This document shows positions 33,159-34,071 of a DNA stretch of 34,071 bases, one piece after another. The stretch's first letter is position 1, and each line of letters opens with the position of its first letter. Under the pieces are notes generated by a model that was given only the letters and a program-made list of their open reading frames with translations, was not told where the DNA came from and searched no databases. The position numbers were made by a program, and so were the translations under genes. This DNA comes from JBFHES01 sp041584015 (lineage in GTDB: Bacteria; Bacteroidota; Bacteroidia; Bacteroidales; M50B96), in the NCBI GenBank assembly GCA_041584015.1, contig JBFHES010000014.1, forward strand, positions 1 to 34,071, written 5' to 3'.

Positions 33159-34071
33159 TCAACTTGCTTCTGTTGATTTCTTTTTTCCGGATAACTGACT
33201 TAATAATATCAGGTAGCCAACAATCCCAGAAAGAAAGGAACCAACCAGGATACCTATCTTAGCAGAATTCATAAATACCTCGTTGGTACCAAATGCCAGT
33301 CCACCTATAAACAGCGACATGGTAAAGCCCACACCAGATAACACCGCAACACCAATAATTTGCGGCAAGGTAACGTACTTAGGCAGTGTTGCCACTTTTA
33401 GTTTTATTCCAATAAATGAAAAGAGACTTACACCTACCGCCTTTCCTACAAATAATGAAATTGCAATATTAATGGCCAATGGGGTATCCAGCTGCATGTT
33501 ACTCGAAAAACTAATACCTGCATTAGAAAGTGCAAAAACGGGCATTATTAGAAATGCGACCCAATTATGCAAACGATGTTCGAGCTGCTGCAACGGCGAC
33601 TGCACCTTGTGTGTCCACTCTTCCAGATGATCAATTTCCTCAATCTGCGATTTTGTTAATAATGGTAATGGATTGGTATTTATTGATCTGGTAAGTCGAT
33701 CAGTAATTTCCTTCAGTTTTTCGGCGTACTTAAACTCGTCAACTCGCTGACGAATAGGCACTGCAAAAGCTACCATTATACCGGCTATAGTGGGATGTAT
33801 ACCCGATTTAAGAAACAACACCCAAATAATAATTCCGAAAAAGAGCAAGATCATTTTGCTATGAATCCGGAAGAAAGTTAGCGAATATAATACCGCAAGT
33901 AAGATTCCTGCATACAACAATAAGTCCCAGGAGATGTTCCCGGTATAAAACACCGCAATTACAAGCACAGCACCTAAATCATCGATGATTGCAAAAGCCG
34001 TTAAGAATATTTTCAAACTTAAGGGCACCCTTTTACCCAGCAGTTTAATAATGGCCAGGGTAAATGCAATA
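33159..34071 (-). CDS. nhaA: Na+/H+ antiporter NhaA, cut by the right edge
   Basis: The last ~304 residues of NhaA; the frame runs off the window end, so the start and first ~90-100 residues are missing (a GTG at 34028 is an internal codon, since IAFTLAIIKLLGKR precedes it in frame). NhaA exchanges 2 H+ for 1 Na+ across the inner membrane, controlling pH and sodium. LKIFLTAFAIIDDLGAVLVI carries the two adjacent aspartates that bind the ion (Asp163-Asp164 in E. coli). A cytoplasmic loop of about 55 residues (around EIDHLEEWTHKVQSPLQQLE) and the helices with VGKAVGVSLFSFIG and GVGFTMSLFIGGLAF follow. Fits a saline habitat. Confidence 0.95.
   Translation of the reverse strand, partial: IAFTLAIIKLLGKRVPLSLKIFLTAFAIIDDLGAVLVIAVFYTGNISWDLLLYAGILLAVLYSLTFFRIHSKMILLFFGIIIWVLFLKSGIHPTIAGIMVAFAVPIRQRVDEFKYAEKLKEITDRLTRSINTNPLPLLTKSQIEEIDHLEEWTHKVQSPLQQLEHRLHNWVAFLIMPVFALSNAGISFSSNMQLDTPLAINIAISLFVGKAVGVSLFSFIGIKLKVATLPKYVTLPQIIGVAVLSGVGFTMSLFIGGLAFGTNEVFMNSAKIGILVGSFLSGIVGYLILLSQLSGKKKSTEAS

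Noticed and set aside
33159..34028. nhaA as a complete gene starting at the GTG at 34028
   Set aside because: In-frame codons upstream encode IAFTLAIIKLLGKR, the normal NhaA sequence before PLSLK, so the gene continues past the window edge.
1..34071. tRNA, rRNA, prophage or insertion sequence
   Set aside because: No cloverleaf, CCA end, rRNA core sequence, integrase, transposase or flanking target duplication was noticed on reading both strands; a tRNAscan or Infernal run would settle small RNAs.

Overview
The window looks like a chromosomal segment of a Bacteroidota bacterium. Evidence seen directly: a 1120-residue secreted protein ending in a type IX secretion (T9SS) sorting domain, the rpmB-rpmG-DUF4295-ftsY-rimO neighbourhood, promoters of the Bacteroidota type (TTG ... 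TAnnTTTG), very few Shine-Dalgarno sites, AT-rich DNA, and a lipoprotein whose mature end starts C-HDDD. An indolepyruvate oxidoreductase together with NhaA and AbgT transporters suggests a marine, anaerobic or facultative member such as the Marinilabiliales. That placement is inference.

Layout. 1-1156: a MORN-repeat lipoprotein and a gene-poor gap. 1157-7946: a TPR protein and gyrA on the minus strand, with clpC divergent on the plus strand. 7984-11106: a minus-strand translation and targeting block (rpmB, rpmG, DUF4295, ftsY, rimO) divided by two internal hairpin terminators. 11185-14021: a YitT membrane protein, then pyrD followed closely by yjjG. 14116-15729: an XRE-family regulator and about 1.2 kb of non-coding DNA behind its start, holding a cluster of TTAC-N4-GTAA palindromes. 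15730-18044: iorA-iorB. 18054-21799: tilS, a methyltransferase-like protein, an ABC ATPase, a PduO-type adenosyltransferase and a DUF2795 protein, all on the minus strand. 22049-26307: sucC on minus, with a TrmH-family methyltransferase, a porin-like protein and a GH29 fucosidase on plus. 26371-30226: a broken small gene and the repeat-rich T9SS protein. 30349-34071: DUF4180, a methyltransferase, an AbgT transporter and nhaA, which is cut by the right edge.

Most genes are housekeeping: replication topology, protein quality control, ribosome and SRP function, pyrimidine synthesis, the TCA cycle, tRNA modification and ion homeostasis. The least explained part is the XRE regulator with its array of operator-like palindromes, two of which sit on its own putative promoter and start region. 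The second is the surface protein with five 99-residue units in exact register. No CRISPR array, insertion sequence, prophage, tRNA or rRNA was found.
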